A stretch of DNA of 64,000 nt. It comes from JADGNF01 sp964582085 (GTDB lineage: Archaea; Thermoproteota; Bathyarchaeia; Bathyarchaeales; Bathycorpusculaceae). The stretch's first letter is position 1, and every line of letters begins with the position of its first letter. The notes beneath the pieces were generated by a model. It worked only from the letters and a program-made list of their open reading frames with translations, made no database searches and was not told where the DNA came from. This document shows, piece by piece, positions 8,291-17,130 of this stretch. The position numbers were made by a program, and so were the translations under genes. The DNA lies in the NCBI GenBank assembly GCA_964582085.1, contig CAZOPV010000005.1:205881-269880 (forward strand), in the 5' to 3' direction.

Positions 8291-9310
8291 TTAGAGACCT
8301 GCTTTTTTGGCGATCAACTCGATGAAGTCAACCATTCGGCAGGAGAAGCCCCATTCGTTGTCGTACCAAGCGAAGACTTTAACGAAGTTGCTTTTCTCAC
8401 CTAAAACCATGGTTAACTTTGCATCGAATACTGCGCTGGCGCTGCTGTGTAAGACGTCACTGCTGACAATTTCGTCCTCAGTGTATTCCAGTATGCCCTT
8501 CATTGATCCCTCAGCGGCTTTTTTCATGGCAGCGTTGATTTCGTCCTTTGTGACTTCTCGGCTAAGAACCGCTGTTAGGTCAACTATGGAAACATCAGCG
8601 GTTGGAACCCGCAACGAAGTACCGTTCATTTTGCCTGTGCAACTTGGTAAAACTAAACCGATGGCTTTAGCTGCGCCTGTACTGGTTGGAATTATGTTGA
8701 GTCCGGCTGCGCGTGCTCGGCGCAAGTCTTTGTGAACTAGATCCTGGACTTTTTGGTCGTTGGTGTAACTGTGGGTGGTGGTCATGAATGCCTTTTCGAG
8801 CCCAAAGTTATCAGCTAACACTTTGCTGACGGGTGCAAGACAGTTAGTAGTGCAGCTAGCGTTGCTGACTATGTTGTGCTTGTTGTGGTCATAAGTGTTG
8901 TCGTTGACGCCCATAACGAATGTGCCGTCTGGATCAGTCGCCGGAGCGGATATGAGAACCTTTTTTGCGCCTGCTTCTAAGTGCTTTGCTGCACCTTCGC
9001 GGTTAGTGAACAAGCCCGTTGATTCTACAGCTAAGTACACGCCAAGGTCTTTCCATGGTAGTGTCGCTGGATCTTTTTGGGCTAAAACTTTAAGGGTTTT
9101 TCCGTTGACGACTAGGTCATTACCTTCAACTTTGACTGTACCTTTGAAGCGGCCGTGAATTGAGTCATATTTTAGCAGATGCGCATTAGTTTTTGCGTCA
9201 GCAAGATCGTTGATGGCTACGAAGTCTATGTTTGCATTGCGTTCGAGAGCTGCGCGGTAGAGGAGCCGTCCAATTCTTCCAAATCCGTTAATTCCTACTT
9301 TTATCGCCAT
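8291..9310 (-). CDS. gap: Class I (bacterial-type) glyceraldehyde-3-phosphate dehydrogenase
   Basis: 339 aa. It oxidises glyceraldehyde-3-phosphate with phosphorylation to 1,3-bisphosphoglycerate. The N-terminus has the Rossmann motif INGFGRIGR, an Asp at about residue 35 (AINDLAD) favouring NAD, and the active-site motif SNASCTTNCLAP with catalytic Cys153. The C-terminus has WYDNEWGFS. This is the class I enzyme of bacteria and eukaryotes. Most archaea use the distinct class II enzyme, so old transfer from bacteria is likely (inference). Its start has AAGGTGAG upstream. It heads the gap-pgk unit and diverges from the GH57 gene. Confidence 0.96.
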   Translation of the reverse strand: MAIKVGINGFGRIGRLLYRAALERNANIDFVAINDLADAKTNAHLLKYDSIHGRFKGTVKVEGNDLVVNGKTLKVLAQKDPATLPWKDLGVYLAVESTGLFTNREGAAKHLEAGAKKVLISAPATDPDGTFVMGVNDNTYDHNKHNIVSNASCTTNCLAPVSKVLADNFGLEKAFMTTTHSYTNDQKVQDLVHKDLRRARAAGLNIIPTSTGAAKAIGLVLPSCTGKMNGTSLRVPTADVSIVDLTAVLSREVTKDEINAAMKKAAEGSMKGILEYTEDEIVSSDVLHSSASAVFDAKLTMVLGEKSNFVKVFAWYDNEWGFSCRMVDFIELIAKKAGL

Positions 9311-9677
9311 TATTTTCTCACCTTGTAATCCGTGGTTATCAGAGGGTTTTACTTAATTAATTTTCCGAAAAAGTAAAGCAGTTTTATGTTAGAAATGGCG
9401 TCTATACGCTAATTGCCAATTCAGTCGTTACCAGTTGTTAGACGATAAGAAAATTTGAGAAACAAGTAAACAGATTATGGCGACGAAAAAACGAAAGGAA
9501 AATCATTCAGAGAACAGTTAACTATGCAGCCTTACATACTTAGTCTGTACGGTTAAGAAAGAAGTCTGCCAGTGTTTGATAATGGTGGTAGTCGAGAAAA
9601 ACTCCACAGACTTTTGCACTTACGGCAAATCAGAAATAAGTGTGTCTCTTTTATGGTTGTGTAGAGGTCCAAATGTC
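9311..9677. other. Divergent promoter region between gap and the GH57 gene
   Basis: About 367 bases without a gene if the GH57 start at 9678 is right. Near gap there is an AT-rich stretch TTAATTAATTTT (9353-9364) that may contain its TATA box on the minus strand. Near the GH57 start, TCTTTTATGG (9647-9656) lies about 25 nt before the TTG start, the spacing expected of an archaeal TATA box. Nothing else is recognisable. Confidence 0.45.
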
Positions 9678-11225
9678 TTGACTGATGTTGTGTTAGTATT
9701 TGAAGTCCACCAACCACATAGGTTGCGCAAAAACCTGTTTTGGGAAAACAAAATTTTTAGGCGCATGCGTAAAGAAGAGTTATTTAACTATTATTTTGAC
9801 CACGAAACCGACCGCGAAATTTTTCTGCGCGCCGCCAAAAAATGTTACTTTCCAGCTAACCAGATCCTTCTGGATCAAATTGACAAGCACAAAAAAGAGA
9901 AACGTCAAGTCAAAGTTGCCTTCAGTCTCTCAGGTGTCTTTCTGGAGCAGTGTGAAATGTTCAGTCCTGACCTACTGGAAACCTTTAAGCAACTTGCTAA
10001 GTCGGGCTGCGTTGAATTTTTGAGTCAAACGTACTATCACTCTATTGCAAGTTTGTATCCCAAAAAAGAAGAATTCATAGCGCAAGTGAAGATGCACCAC
10101 TACAACATAAAGGCTATCTTGGGTTACGAACCAAAAGTTTTTGAAAATACGGAGTTGCTCTATAATAACGCCATAGCTCAAATCATCGAGGGCTTGGGCT
10201 ACAGAGGTATTTATACTGAAGGCGTCGAAAAAATTCTCGGCGAAAAATCCCCCAATTACCTCTACAATCCTCAAGGTAGCAAAACTATTCGTCTACTCCT
10301 ACGAAATTACAAGTTAACTGACGACGTCGGGTTCCGCTTTAGCGCTAGATGGTGGAATGAGTGGCCTCTTACCGCCAGCAAGTACGCTAACTGGTTAGCA
10401 AACACACAAGGAGACTGTATTAACATCTTCCCTGACTACGAAACCTTCGGTGAACACCACTGGCCTGAAACAGGTATCCACAGTTTCCTCAAGCATCTAC
10501 CCGACGAAGTCCTCAAATGGCCTCATCTTAACATGGCAACGCCCTCCGAAGTCATAGATAAACATCCACCGAAGGGGGAAGTAGACGTGCCCGAAACAGG
10601 CAAAACAATCTCCTGGGCAGACATAGAACGTGACAGTAGCGGTTGGCTAGGCAACTCGCTGCAATGGGCATACTACACCAACCTCTGCAGGTTGGAACCT
10701 CTAATTCACGAATCCGAAGACCAAGAGCTCTTCAAATTGTGGCGTTACTTCCAAACTAGCGACCACCTCTATTACATGTTCAGCGCAGGTGGCGGACCAG
10801 GAGAAGTCCACTCTTACTTTAGCCCCTACGAGACACCTGCCCACGCATTTGTCGCTGCAGAAACAGCCCTCTTGGACTTTGAAACACGGGTGCGGCTGGC
10901 CGTCTTGGCTGCAAATGAGCCTTTTCTTTTCTGCACAGGAGTAGGCAAAGAAAAATTTACTGGCGTCATGGCGTGGAGCCTCAAAGGGTTCCTTAAAGCC
11001 CTCAAAATTGTTAATGCCCAAGCATTGGAGTACCATAATCAACGGGGAGACTTCGCAAACTGGGCAGAACACTGTCTGCAAGACGAAAAACTCCGTTCCC
11101 AACTGGAAATGCTCAAACTAACCAAAACCAAAGGAGAAGCTTTAAGAAAAAAACTCATAACGACAACAAAAAAAAGGTTCCAAGAAGCGAGCCAACAGGT
11201 TCAAGAAGACATAAGACTGCTCTAG
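9678..11225 (+). CDS. Glycoside hydrolase family 57 (alpha-amylase-like)
   Basis: 515 aa from a TTG at 9678. GAGGT lies 9 nt upstream, and the start yields MTDVVLVFEVHQPHRL, the normal GH57 N-terminus. An ORF extension to 9576 has no family similarity. GH57 region 1 is HQP (residues 11-13), the nucleophile region is FENTELLYNN, and the acid/base region is FPDYETFGEHHW. The enzyme probably acts on alpha-glucans (amylase or related transglycosylase) in the cytoplasm, since no signal peptide is visible. It is followed on the same strand by a small winged-helix protein and two glycogen-synthase-like glycosyltransferases, suggesting a storage-polysaccharide locus. Confidence 0.92.
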   Translation: MTDVVLVFEVHQPHRLRKNLFWENKIFRRMRKEELFNYYFDHETDREIFLRAAKKCYFPANQILLDQIDKHKKEKRQVKVAFSLSGVFLEQCEMFSPDLLETFKQLAKSGCVEFLSQTYYHSIASLYPKKEEFIAQVKMHHYNIKAILGYEPKVFENTELLYNNAIAQIIEGLGYRGIYTEGVEKILGEKSPNYLYNPQGSKTIRLLLRNYKLTDDVGFRFSARWWNEWPLTASKYANWLANTQGDCINIFPDYETFGEHHWPETGIHSFLKHLPDEVLKWPHLNMATPSEVIDKHPPKGEVDVPETGKTISWADIERDSSGWLGNSLQWAYYTNLCRLEPLIHESEDQELFKLWRYFQTSDHLYYMFSAGGGPGEVHSYFSPYETPAHAFVAAETALLDFETRVRLAVLAANEPFLFCTGVGKEKFTGVMAWSLKGFLKALKIVNAQALEYHNQRGDFANWAEHCLQDEKLRSQLEMLKLTKTKGEALRKKLITTTKKRFQEASQQVQEDIRLL

Positions 11226-11288
11226 GCTGTTGGCGTATGCGTTTATAAGCGAAAAATCCCGAGTATTCATTAAAAGGAGGACACGGAT

Positions 11289-11540
11289 ATGAGAGAAGAA
11301 CTACCATTTCCCGACAAAGTGCTTCAAACTCTCCACAACCTCTGCGCCACAGCGGCAGACTTGGCAAGGAGAGGAGACGAAGTGGCACGGATTTTAGAAA
11401 AAGACGCAGGAGAAATTGAAGGGATACTGGACAAATACAAATCTGAAGGTTGCGCTGAAAGCTTCTACGACAATGAAGGTAAAAAACGCTACTACCTTAC
11501 AGGGAAAGGCATAATCAAAGTCTGCTCAATTTTCACTTAG
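11289..11540 (+). CDS. Small winged-helix-like protein in the glucan locus
   Basis: 83 aa, with a strong GGAGG Shine-Dalgarno 8 nt before the ATG. The predicted fold is helix-rich. It ends in a wing-like segment KKRYYLTGKGIIKV, typical of the C-terminal part of small archaeal winged-helix proteins. It lies 63 nt after the GH57 gene and 8 nt before the half glycosyltransferase, so it is probably co-transcribed. It could be a local regulator or an accessory protein. No named family is recognised. Confidence 0.75.
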   Translation: MREELPFPDKVLQTLHNLCATAADLARRGDEVARILEKDAGEIEGILDKYKSEGCAESFYDNEGKKRYYLTGKGIIKVCSIFT

Positions 11541-11548
11541 GGACAACA

Positions 11549-12175
11549 ATGCGTGTTATAATTTTTTCTTGGGAATATCCGCCGAGGATTATTGGAAAAC
11601 TTGCTGAATACGTTAGCCACCTGACCGCTCAACTCGTAAAGAACAAAATAGAAACTTATGTAGTCACCTACCATGACACCATGACAGGCGTAACCGAAGA
11701 AAGCAACGGCGCCAAAGTTATCCGAGTGGCAAACCCTGTGCAGACTCACATCAGCCTTCTAACGTGGGTTTTGACACTCAACCAAGAAGTGGAACGGGCA
11801 GCCTCAAACATATTTTATCAGACAAAACATGTCGACCTTATAGACGCCCACGACTGGCATTTTGTCCCTGCAGCAGTTACCCTCAAAAACGCGTTGGGAA
11901 TACCTTTTATCTACTCTGTAGACAGTCTCGAAGATCACCGCGCGCCTAGAGCTGACCAACCCTTCAACATGGCTATCCGAGGCATAGAGTGGTTGGGTTT
12001 CTATGAGTCACAAGAGGTCACAGCTAAAACTGGCTGGATGCAGACTGAGGTAAATCGGATTTATCAGGTTCCTAAAGAAAAAATCAGAGTTATCACACCC
12101 AATGTCAACACCTGGATAAAAAGCACTATAGAAAGCTACAGGAAAGCTGCCAAGATAGGAGTCAACAACAGATGA
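11549..12175 (+). CDS. Stand-alone glycosyltransferase N-terminal domain (half glycogen-synthase-like protein)
   Basis: 208 aa. It matches only the N-terminal Rossmann domain of GT4/GT5-type transferases: FSWEYPPRIIGKLAEYVSHL at the start, IDAHDWHFVPAAVTL near residue 95, and TEVNRIYQVPKEKIRVITPN at the end, where the C-terminal domain should begin. The nucleotide-sugar-binding C-terminal half is missing, and the usual KxGG acceptor loop is altered (RIIGK). Its stop overlaps the next gene's start by four bases (ATGA), and that gene encodes a complete relative. It may be a non-catalytic partner of the full enzyme or a degenerate duplicate. The intact frame and tight coupling favour a functional protein. 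Confidence 0.85.
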   Translation: MRVIIFSWEYPPRIIGKLAEYVSHLTAQLVKNKIETYVVTYHDTMTGVTEESNGAKVIRVANPVQTHISLLTWVLTLNQEVERAASNIFYQTKHVDLIDAHDWHFVPAAVTLKNALGIPFIYSVDSLEDHRAPRADQPFNMAIRGIEWLGFYESQEVTAKTGWMQTEVNRIYQVPKEKIRVITPNVNTWIKSTIESYRKAAKIGVNNR

Positions 12176-13380
12176 AAAACTCTCTTAACGTGATGATGCT
12201 AAGCTGGGAGTTCCCCCCCAGAGTCATCGGAGGTATTTCGCCTCACATGTACTTCTTGTCTAAGAGCTTGGCGAAAAACGGCGTTAAAGTTCATGTTGTA
12301 ACTTGCGACTTTCCTGGTGCCCCAACCTATGAAGCAATCGACGGCGTCGAAGTGCACCGTATAGACTCCTATAAAAATCCTTCACCTGACTTTGCTACAT
12401 GGGTTTACCTAATGAACCTAAATATGCAAAAAGAGGCGGCTGCTATAGTTGCTGGATTGCCTGAAAAAATCGACGTGTTTCACGCTCACGACTGGTTGGT
12501 TGCAACGGCAAGCATAGGATTAAAACATGTCTTCCGCAAGCCCCTTTTGGTCACCATGCATTCAACAGAAATTGGGCGCAGAGACGGCCTTCACACTAAC
12601 ACTGAAAGAATGATTCATGAAACTGAAGGTTGGCTCACCTACGAGGCTTGGCGGGTCATATGCTGCAGTGACTACATGGTCCAGCATGTAAAGTGGGCGT
12701 TTGGCTTGCCCCATGATAAACTGGTTATGGTACCTAACGGCGTCAACCCGCATGTTTACGATGGTTTAGAAAACCAAGATTTGTCAGCTTTCAGAAGCAA
12801 ATACGCTCTGCCTGAAGAAAAGATTGTGCTTTATGTTGGGCGGTTGGTTTACGAGAAAGGCATCCACGTACTTATTAATGCTGTTCCTAAAGTTCTCGAA
12901 AAGGTTAACGCCAAGTTTGTCATAGTCGGCACAGGCTACATGAAGGAACAACTCTCCAACATCGTTAAGAGCATGGGGCTGGAACATAAAGTGCTCTTCA
13001 CAGGTTTCGAAGAAGAAGCCAACGTGCTTAAACTGCAAAAAATTGCCGATGTATCGGTTGTTCCATCGCTTTTTGAACCCTTCGGCATAGTCGCCCTTGA
13101 AGCTATGGCAGCCAAAAGCCCTGTAGTTGTCTCAGACACTGGAGGTCTATCTGAAATTGTAGACCACGAGCACACAGGCATGAAAGCGTATGCTAACAAC
13201 ACGGAATCTCTTGCTTGGGCAATAGCTAAAGTTTTGCTAGATGAAAACCTTCGCAGACGTATACGGGAAAACGCCTACAAGAAGATCTTGGAAAAGTACA
13301 ACTGGAACAAAATTGCTCAACAAACACGTCAAACCTATGAAGGCGTAATCGGCGAATACTCCAAAAGCTTCTGGGCATAA
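12172..13380 (+). CDS. GT4-type glycosyltransferase (glycogen-synthase-like)
   Basis: 402 aa, a full two-domain GT-B enzyme. The N-terminal domain starts LSWEFPPRVIGGISPHMYFL and contains FHAHDWLVAT. The C-terminal domain has VLYVGRLVYEKGIHVLINAV and the E-x7-E donor motif in PSLFEPFGIVALEAMA. This class transfers a sugar from a nucleotide sugar, and the closest archaeal relatives are annotated as glycogen synthases. It overlaps the half protein by four bases and lies in the GH57 cluster, which supports alpha-glucan synthesis. Exact donor and acceptor are not provable from sequence. Confidence 0.92.
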   Translation: MKNSLNVMMLSWEFPPRVIGGISPHMYFLSKSLAKNGVKVHVVTCDFPGAPTYEAIDGVEVHRIDSYKNPSPDFATWVYLMNLNMQKEAAAIVAGLPEKIDVFHAHDWLVATASIGLKHVFRKPLLVTMHSTEIGRRDGLHTNTERMIHETEGWLTYEAWRVICCSDYMVQHVKWAFGLPHDKLVMVPNGVNPHVYDGLENQDLSAFRSKYALPEEKIVLYVGRLVYEKGIHVLINAVPKVLEKVNAKFVIVGTGYMKEQLSNIVKSMGLEHKVLFTGFEEEANVLKLQKIADVSVVPSLFEPFGIVALEAMAAKSPVVVSDTGGLSEIVDHEHTGMKAYANNTESLAWAIAKVLLDENLRRRIRENAYKKILEKYNWNKIAQQTRQTYEGVIGEYSKSFWA

Positions 13381-13442
13381 AACCAAGCTTTACCACAGAC
13401 CACTCTTGTTTTTCTCTGATAAAAGTAACATTAACGTTCTTT

Positions 13443-13464
13443 TGGAGAACAAAATTGTTCTCCA
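13443..13464. promoter_or_regulatory. 22-bp dyad, likely operator
   Basis: Two perfect 10-base arms, TGGAGAACAA and TTGTTCTCCA, are separated by AA. The two-base centre cannot form an RNA hairpin loop well, so a binding site for a dimeric regulator is more likely than a terminator. It lies 49 bases before the ATG of the membrane protein gene at 13513. The membrane HTH protein at 14285 is a candidate regulator. Confidence 0.5.
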
Positions 13465-13512
13465 GGGAGAATTATTAGCCTTTTCGCCATTAGAGAAAGT
13501 GGTGAAGGACAA

Positions 13513-14262
13513 ATGCGTATTGAGAAAAAACTAATCTTGTGCAGCATACTCGCCACAGCAATTGGGATAGCGGCAATTGCGCCATTAGGATATCTAATGG
13601 GAGCTGAAAGTCAAAACTATGAAAAAAGAAAGGAGGAACTTCTAGCCGTTGAGCCGTGGTTTAAAGTGAGTATTCCCTATGCATCCTGCGATCCCTACAA
13701 ATCCGGTGGAAACTTTTCAACGATCATGGACGGAGCGATGATCCAAATTGTTGCGAACTTTACAGTGACTTCTGATGCTCTAAAGGACACTGACGCCCAG
13801 ATTGAGTATTACCAATTTGCAGTTTCATCCGATGAAGAACCAATCGCCAATTTAGGTTATTATGTATTGTTGGAGAAGGGATATGTCACCGTCGGATCCT
13901 CGGGAAACGGCACCATCTGGTTTGCAAATGGTTTGATCTATAATGGACCGCTAAGCAACGGTGGTCAGGTCTTAAATTATGACGTGCTGGACAGGAATTT
14001 TACGATTGGATTCGTCAGCAGCTACATATTCGGCGCAAACAGCAAAGATTTACCTGAAGCAGTAACTGCGCTTAGAAGAGCCCAAACATTGTGTATTGAT
14101 GTAACCAAAATTTGCACAGTTACAGTCAGAGGTAACATAACCATCACCACAACCGCAAGCAAAGAACTACTATGCCACATAGAGTTGCCGAAAATAGGCG
14201 ACTATTTTGTATATGGAAACAATTTGGAAGGAACCCTGCCGTTTCCCATAGAAGCGCCTTAA
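13513..14262 (+). CDS. Membrane-anchored extracellular protein of unknown function
   Basis: 249 aa, no recognised family. The N-terminus has a basic MRIEKK followed by a hydrophobic helix (about residues 8-30), either an uncleaved anchor or a signal peptide. The rest is a predicted beta-rich extracytoplasmic domain with many Asn/Ser/Thr and one or two Cys pairs. It is preceded by a 22-bp dyad at 13443-13464 and followed after 22 nt by a gene for a membrane-bound HTH protein. The pair looks like a secreted or membrane protein with its own regulator. Confidence 0.75.
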   Translation: MRIEKKLILCSILATAIGIAAIAPLGYLMGAESQNYEKRKEELLAVEPWFKVSIPYASCDPYKSGGNFSTIMDGAMIQIVANFTVTSDALKDTDAQIEYYQFAVSSDEEPIANLGYYVLLEKGYVTVGSSGNGTIWFANGLIYNGPLSNGGQVLNYDVLDRNFTIGFVSSYIFGANSKDLPEAVTALRRAQTLCIDVTKICTVTVRGNITITTTASKELLCHIELPKIGDYFVYGNNLEGTLPFPIEAP

Positions 14263-14284
14263 GAGCATTATGGGTTGAAATAAC

Positions 14285-14737
14285 GTGGCTAAAGAGGAAC
14301 TAGAAGGCAACACATTAAGCGTTTATGCATACATAGTCCACGCAAACAGACCTGTGGGAACCAGAGATGTCACACGCGGAGCAGATTTGAGCAGCACAAG
14401 CGTAGCCCATAGACATTTACAGAAACTTGAGAACCTAGGGCTAATTGAGAAAAACAGCTACGGCGACTACGTACTTAAACAGAAAGCGAACGTCAACAGA
14501 CATGTTTGGGTCGGCAAAAACCTCGTGCCACGGTTAATGTTTTACTCTTTCTTTTTTATGGGCGCTTTAGCCACGGAAGTGAGTATAATATTGTTGAGTT
14601 TGATAATTGAGGGTTTAGCAGTTCAAAGCAGTTTCTTCTTTTTGACAGGCATGACAACGATTGCTATGATGTTGTTTTTAGCTGAAGGAATAATCCTTTA
14701 CAGGAAAACACACCCAAAAAACTCCACAAAAGGATAG
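14285..14737 (+). CDS. Membrane-bound winged-helix protein
   Basis: 150 aa with a GTG start. The N-terminal winged helix (about residues 5-70) contains RDVTRGADLSSTSVAHRHLQ, the recognition region, and ENLGLIEK before the wing. Two transmembrane helices follow (about 85-108 and 115-138) and a short basic tail. The layout suggests a DNA-binding domain held at the membrane, as in other archaeal one-component membrane regulators. It lies just after the membrane protein gene at 13513 and may respond to the state of that protein. Confidence 0.8.
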   Translation: MAKEELEGNTLSVYAYIVHANRPVGTRDVTRGADLSSTSVAHRHLQKLENLGLIEKNSYGDYVLKQKANVNRHVWVGKNLVPRLMFYSFFFMGALATEVSIILLSLIIEGLAVQSSFFFLTGMTTIAMMLFLAEGIILYRKTHPKNSTKG

Positions 14738-14842
14738 TACGGCTTTTTCGAGCTACTTGGTTTCTCAGCTTTGTTTTTCCACTTTAAAACCATTTTACTT
14801 AAGAATTACCCATATTAGTGAGAAACACCCAAAGGAGTATGA

Positions 14843-15745
14843 ATGACACATATCCACAAGCCCAAGCAAGCGGTCATTTCGAACATTCACGAATATAGAA
14901 GTGTGGCTAAAAGCAGACTTTCCCTCGCTATAACTATAACTGGCACCGTGATGATTTTAGAGGTTATAGGAAGCGTTTTAACAGGTAGCCTAGCCTTGGG
15001 TAGCGACGCAGGTCACATGTCGACACACTTGTTTGCACTAGCAATCAGCTTCACCGCCACCGCCATAGCCTGCAGAGAACCCTGCCACCACCGCACATTC
15101 GGATTCTACCGCGTTGAAATTCTAGCAGCTCTTTTTAACAGTATTTTCCTGTTCGCCGTAACAGCGTATATTTTCTATCAAGGAATAGAAAGGTTGCTAA
15201 ATCCTCAACCTGTTATGGGGTTCGAGATGCTGATTGTTGCTTTGGTCGGGCTTTTGGCTAACGGTTTGAGCATAATCATCTTAAAAGGAAGCGTGAAGGC
15301 AAACCTCAACATTAAAGGCGCATTTCTGCACATGTTTGCAGATTTAGCTTCCTCAGTTGCCGTTATATTTGGGGCGATTGCGGTTTCTTTAACAAGTTGG
15401 TACATCATTGACCCCTTGCTTGGCATAGGCATCTCTCTTGTAATTTTTAGTTGGGCAACGGGATTGTTTAAAGAATCTGTTAATATCTTGCTGGAAACAG
15501 CCCCGAAAGGTATGAACGTTGACCAGATAAGCGCGGAACTAAAGGGTAACCTCCCCGAAATTGCAGAAATTACAGACATGCATATTTGGGAAATCACTTC
15601 TAACATGTATTCATTCACTGCACACCTCAGAATCAAAACAGAATACTACTCAGAATCAAAGGAAATTTTGAACAAAATAAATAGGATTTTAGATGAAAAA
15701 TACGGCATAGAGCACACAACCATACAGGTTGAACCCGCCAGTTAA
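14843..15745 (+). CDS. Cation diffusion facilitator (CDF) metal exporter
   Basis: 300 aa with six predicted membrane helices and a C-terminal cytoplasmic metallochaperone-like domain (about residues 215-298). Metal-site motifs are LGSDAGHMSTHLFAL in helix 2 and HMFADLASSVAVIF in helix 5. CDF proteins export Zn, Cd, Co or related divalent ions in exchange for protons. It has a His-containing N-terminus (MTHIHKPK). AAAGGAG precedes the ATG. It converges on tldE, whose stop is only 17 bases away. Confidence 0.94.
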   Translation: MTHIHKPKQAVISNIHEYRSVAKSRLSLAITITGTVMILEVIGSVLTGSLALGSDAGHMSTHLFALAISFTATAIACREPCHHRTFGFYRVEILAALFNSIFLFAVTAYIFYQGIERLLNPQPVMGFEMLIVALVGLLANGLSIIILKGSVKANLNIKGAFLHMFADLASSVAVIFGAIAVSLTSWYIIDPLLGIGISLVIFSWATGLFKESVNILLETAPKGMNVDQISAELKGNLPEIAEITDMHIWEITSNMYSFTAHLRIKTEYYSESKEILNKINRILDEKYGIEHTTIQVEPAS

Positions 15746-15762
15746 GTGTGCCTCACCTCGTT

Positions 15763-17130
15763 TTATTTTCCAATAACCTTTACCCCCTCAACTAAAAGCC
15801 AAGGCGCCACCAACTGCCCCATCTTCCTCTCGTTATTAGCCACAACTGTCACGTTTTTGAGCAACTCAAATATATTGCCTGCCAACATGACACCTCGGCT
15901 AGCATGCTCCAATTCGCCTTTTTTGATTCTCCAGACGGGGGCCGCCACAACCGAGAAATCACCGCTTATGGGGTTGCTGCTGTGAGCACCTTGCAGATAA
16001 TAAACCAGCAAACCGTCAGCTACTTCGTTCAAAAGTTCTTCAGGAGTCTTATTTCCAGGCAATATGTGAAAATTTGTAGCTTCGACGCTGGGTGTTGATA
16101 AATAACCCGTCCGTGAAGCGTTACCCGTGCTTTCTTTATCTTCTTTTTTTGCTGTGTAAGTATCGTAGAGAAAATTACGCAGCACACCATGGTCAAGAAT
16201 GAGGGTTTTTTGTCTGGGTACCCCTTCTCCGTCAAAAATGCCAGTGCGCAGTCCACCTGAAAGAAGCCCGTCATCGTAGATTGTTAGAACTTCGGATCCG
16301 ACCTGCTCACCAAGTTTTTCTTTGAAGGGAGACTGATTTCGTTGGATACTGTCAGCTTTAACCGCGTTAATCAACGTGTAGTAAAGTAACTCTTGAAGTG
16401 CAAATTGGGTAAAGATGAGTGGGTAGTTGTTAGTTTCGATATGCTTAGCCCGCAGAGCGGAGAGGGCAAGGCGCGCCGCTTCCTTGCCAACCCATTCAGG
16501 GTTGATATCATAGGTTCTTTCGGCGTTAAATTCGAAACAAACAGGGGTAACTGTGTGGCCCTCTTTGGCTATGGTGGCTAGGCTACATTCAATAATTGTT
16601 GCTTTATCAAAGGCTGAAATGCCGTTTGAGTTGGCTATTGCGTTGGAGACGTATGAGGCACCAGCACCACCCTCAATAGAGAAGACGGGTTTGTTATCTT
16701 CAGAAGCGGCGTTCAGCATCCGGGAAGCTACCTCCACTAAGTCTTCGGAGCGCAACTCAAAGATTGCTCGATCAAAAAGTTTCTCTGAAGTGGGGGGATA
16801 AGGTTTTTTTTGGGGAAGGCCACACCATTTTTCGTCAGGTTTACTTGCACGTGCAGAGTTCAAGGCTTTGCAAACGGTGTCTTCCACGATGTCTTGGTTA
16901 TCTACAATGTTTGTGTAAGCAAAACCTATGGTGCTGTTAAGTTGCACTCTTGCGCCTAAACCTCTGTCAATGACTCGATGGCTTTTGCTTATTTGCCCCC
17001 TCTCTATACCCACGACGGCGGACACTGAATCATAAACAAAAACTTCTGCTTCTGAAGCCCCACACTTCAGTGCAGTTTTAACCGCTCTGTCCGCTAAATT
17101 CAACATAAATTCTTTTTCAAGCACTGCCAC
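15763..17130 (-). CDS. tldE: TldE/PmbA-family metalloprotease partner
   Basis: About 455 aa. It is the TldE (PmbA) half of the TldD/TldE protease pair, which degrades small or unfolded peptides in other organisms. I prefer the GTG at 17130 because GAGGTG lies 7 nt upstream. TTG at 17136 and ATG at 17106 are alternatives. The N-terminal domain contains CGASEAEVFVYDS and the C-terminal domain shows NASRTGYLSTPSVEATNFHI. The HExxxH zinc motif is absent, as expected for TldE. Its 5' end overlaps the 3' end of tldD, so translation is probably coupled. Confidence 0.92.
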   Translation of the reverse strand: MAVLEKEFMLNLADRAVKTALKCGASEAEVFVYDSVSAVVGIERGQISKSHRVIDRGLGARVQLNSTIGFAYTNIVDNQDIVEDTVCKALNSARASKPDEKWCGLPQKKPYPPTSEKLFDRAIFELRSEDLVEVASRMLNAASEDNKPVFSIEGGAGASYVSNAIANSNGISAFDKATIIECSLATIAKEGHTVTPVCFEFNAERTYDINPEWVGKEAARLALSALRAKHIETNNYPLIFTQFALQELLYYTLINAVKADSIQRNQSPFKEKLGEQVGSEVLTIYDDGLLSGGLRTGIFDGEGVPRQKTLILDHGVLRNFLYDTYTAKKEDKESTGNASRTGYLSTPSVEATNFHILPGNKTPEELLNEVADGLLVYYLQGAHSSNPISGDFSVVAAPVWRIKKGELEHASRGVMLAGNIFELLKNVTVVANNERKMGQLVAPWLLVEGVKVIGK

